Program-made: the position numbers and the translations under genes | Part shown: one piece after another, positions 6,743 through 7,554 of the stretch | Position numbering within the stretch: position 1 is the first letter of the stretch | Layout of the letters: each line of letters starts with the position of its first letter | From: Azoarcus_F sp048158365 | Lineage (GTDB): Bacteria; Pseudomonadota; Gammaproteobacteria; Burkholderiales; Rhodocyclaceae | NCBI GenBank assembly: GCA_048158365.1 | Contig: JBLLNL010000024.1 | DNA: 7,554 nt | Direction: 5' to 3' (one strand) | The notes under the pieces: generated by a model | What the model was told of the DNA's origin: nothing | The model's input: only the letters and a program-made list of their open reading frames with translations | Database searches by the model: none

Positions 6743-6860
6743 AGATTCTCCGTTCGTTTTGGTCAGCCTTGCGCGCCGAGATGATTCGAATGACCTCGTC
6801 CCCTTCGACTTCCATAACCGTATGCGCCACAAGGAGCAAGGCCACTCTTGTAGGTATATT
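6729..6860 (-). pseudogene. brnT toxin remnant (C-terminal 43 residues)
   Basis: In the frame ending at TAA 6729-6731 the minus strand reads VALLLVAHTVMEVEGDEVI, then RIISARKADQNERRIYEQG. This is the C-terminal half of BrnT toxins, which have ...LLLVAHT...DGDEVIRIISARKA...ERR.YE. The frame is closed upstream by TAG at 6861-6863. A full BrnT is about 90-95 residues and starts with a FEWDxxKxxxNxxKHG segment; no frame between 6864 and 7020 shows it. A fragment GEPFHWVRFDVMP (about 6858-6896) in the brnA frame may be the preceding BrnT piece displaced by a frameshift, but this is weak. The catalytic N-terminal half is absent, because the mcrC remnant occupies that place. Confidence 0.82.
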
Positions 6861-6933
6861 CTAGGCATTACATCGAAGCGAACCCAGTGGAACGGCTCCC
6901 CCCAAGAAAACGGGCAACTCCACGCGACGCGAG

Positions 6934-7230
6934 TCAAACGTACGTCATGACTTGCTCGCAAGCAATAATGCCATTCGCATTCCGAAGTAACGCGGCCTGC
7001 ACGCTATCGACAAGACATTGCACCTCGAGATTGAAGGGCAGCGCTCACAAGCGCAAGGTGGGCGAATAGTCGAAAGGCGGTAGCGGAGCATCGAAGCGGG
7101 CATGGCGGGGATAGATCAGTGCCATCCCTCCCTTTCCGTCGAGATACTTCATGCGATAGGCGAAGAGCTGGTACAAGTCCGACTGGCTCAGGTCGTACTG
7201 ATTGGACGTGGTCGACTTGATCGTACCCAT
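6934..7230 (-). pseudogene. mcrC remnant (C-terminal part of the McrBC component) with in-frame stop
   Basis: From about 7230 the minus strand reads LSQSDLYQLFAYRMKYLDG, GGMALIYPRHARFDAPLPPFDYSPTLRL, a TGA at 7045-7047, then in the same frame ALPFNLEVQCLVD and on to TGA at 6934-6936. McrC proteins have a SQ.D.YQL.AY...Y segment, an LIYP segment and end with LRLW.VPF.LE..., so TGA stands where TGG (Trp) is expected. McrC is the nuclease subunit that works with the GTPase McrB to cut DNA with modified cytosine. The catalytic core (the DTKWK-type segment and everything before it) is missing. McrC similarity stops near 7231-7240, at the edge of an AT-rich block that leads to the IS end. ATG 7230 is only the first methionine; no start is implied. 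Confidence 0.85.
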
Positions 7231-7239
7231 TCCGCGCTT

Positions 7240-7264
7240 AAAGATTCTTTTTATTTGAATCTTT
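7240..7264. repeat. AT-rich inverted repeat at the mcrC break point
   Basis: AAAGATTC (7240-7247) and GAATCTTT (7257-7264) form a perfect 8-bp inverted repeat around TTTTTATTT; TTAA on both outer sides extends it with one bulged base. It lies in a 50-bp AT-rich block (7238-7291) between the broken mcrC end and the IS end. It could be a leftover transposon end, a terminator-like hairpin or a recombination scar. Confidence 0.5.
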
Positions 7265-7416
7265 TAAAGAGTGATTCTATATTCCTATTAAGGGCACCTC
7301 GAATAACCCGAGGTTTTGCATGGATTCCGCCGCGAAATGACGACCGCAACCGAACTCGGTTCATTTTCTTCAGCGAACCCCCATTTTTCTAGGCGGTGTC
7401 GCCCCGTTTTCTCTGC

Positions 7417-7441
7417 GAATCGCCCGGGAAACCGGCGATTC
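7417..7441. repeat. Inverted repeat behind the transposase gene
   Basis: GAATCGCC (7417-7424) and GGCGATTC (7434-7441) are perfect complements around a 9-nt loop with possible further G-C pairing. It begins 16 bp past the transposase stop. No U-tract follows on the minus strand, so it is not a standard intrinsic terminator; it may shield or fold the transposase mRNA end. Confidence 0.5.
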
Positions 7442-7456
7442 GGCCCATTTCGGGCA

Positions 7457-7554
7457 TCAGAAGGCCACGATCCCGGCCTTCTGGAAGTAAACCAGCCGCT
7501 TCAGGTTGTAGCAAGCGGCCATCATCGTCATCGCAAAGTTCGCTCGCGCCTGAT
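7457..7554 (-). CDS. DDE transposase, C-terminal 31 residues (partial)
   Basis: The minus-strand frame entering at the right edge reads QARANFAMTMMAACYNLKRL, then VYFQKAGIVAF, and stops at TGA 7457-7459. A helix of the form AR(A/T)N...AA.YNLKRL close to the C-terminus is typical of IS4/IS5-superfamily and related DDE transposases. Only the tail is visible, so catalytic residues, family and intactness cannot be judged. Confidence 0.72.
   Translation of the reverse strand, partial: QARANFAMTMMAACYNLKRLVYFQKAGIVAF

Larger units (their letters stand above)
7292..7554 (-). mobile_element. Insertion sequence, transposase-3' end (continues past the window)
   Basis: The transposase C-terminus is followed by about 165 bp of non-coding sequence to a probable element tip at GGGCACCTCGAATAA (7292-7306), where GC-rich sequence switches abruptly to AT-rich. 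A small hairpin ACCTCG/CGAGGT (7296-7301 and 7309-7314) lies at the tip, and a second inverted repeat GAATCGCC/GGCGATTC (7417-7424 and 7434-7441) lies behind the transposase stop. The other end and the target duplication are outside the window, so the exact border and family are not proven. Confidence 0.6.

Overview
The window comes from a GC-rich chromosome, most likely a betaproteobacterium. The full-length KatG and PurT and the codon choice suggest this, and a Rhodocyclales or Burkholderiales host would fit, but that is inference. Two well-conserved housekeeping genes (katG and purT) sit between a variable left end and a right end made of decayed accessory genes.

Left end (1-1438). A minus-strand gene that runs off the left edge encodes an exported protein: a signal peptide followed by near-identical 14-residue repeats, grouped in sets of three and encoded by a 126-bp tandem repeat. 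Across a 162-bp divergent intergenic region holding a long palindrome lies a plus-strand radical SAM gene of the PA0069/SplB-like type. It is broken by a TAA codon directly after its CxxxCxxC motif, and its C-terminal third is replaced by unrelated sequence. A strong intrinsic terminator follows.

Centre (1439-5086). katG (catalase-peroxidase, complete, with all catalytic residues seen) and purT (formate-dependent GAR transformylase, complete) both lie on the minus strand, with purT upstream. The 220-bp gap between them holds a possible OxyR-type site. A GC-rich hairpin lies just past the katG stop; its G-U pairs show that it is best formed in the katG-sense RNA.

Right end (5197-7554), all minus strand. 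In transcription order from the right edge this holds: the end of an insertion sequence with a transposase C-terminus; an mcrC 3' remnant with a Trp-to-stop change; a 5'-truncated brnT toxin remnant; an intact brnA antitoxin; an intact class II Fic protein with a C-terminal winged helix; and a 19-codon start of a type I restriction hsdR gene, coupled to fic by a TTGA overlap and then cut off. Four separate defence or toxin loci (McrBC, BrnTA, Fic and type I R-M) are thus represented, two of them only as stumps of nuclease genes and one having lost its toxin half. The region reads as an eroded defence island in which the nucleases and the toxin were lost while the antitoxin and the Fic protein stayed intact.
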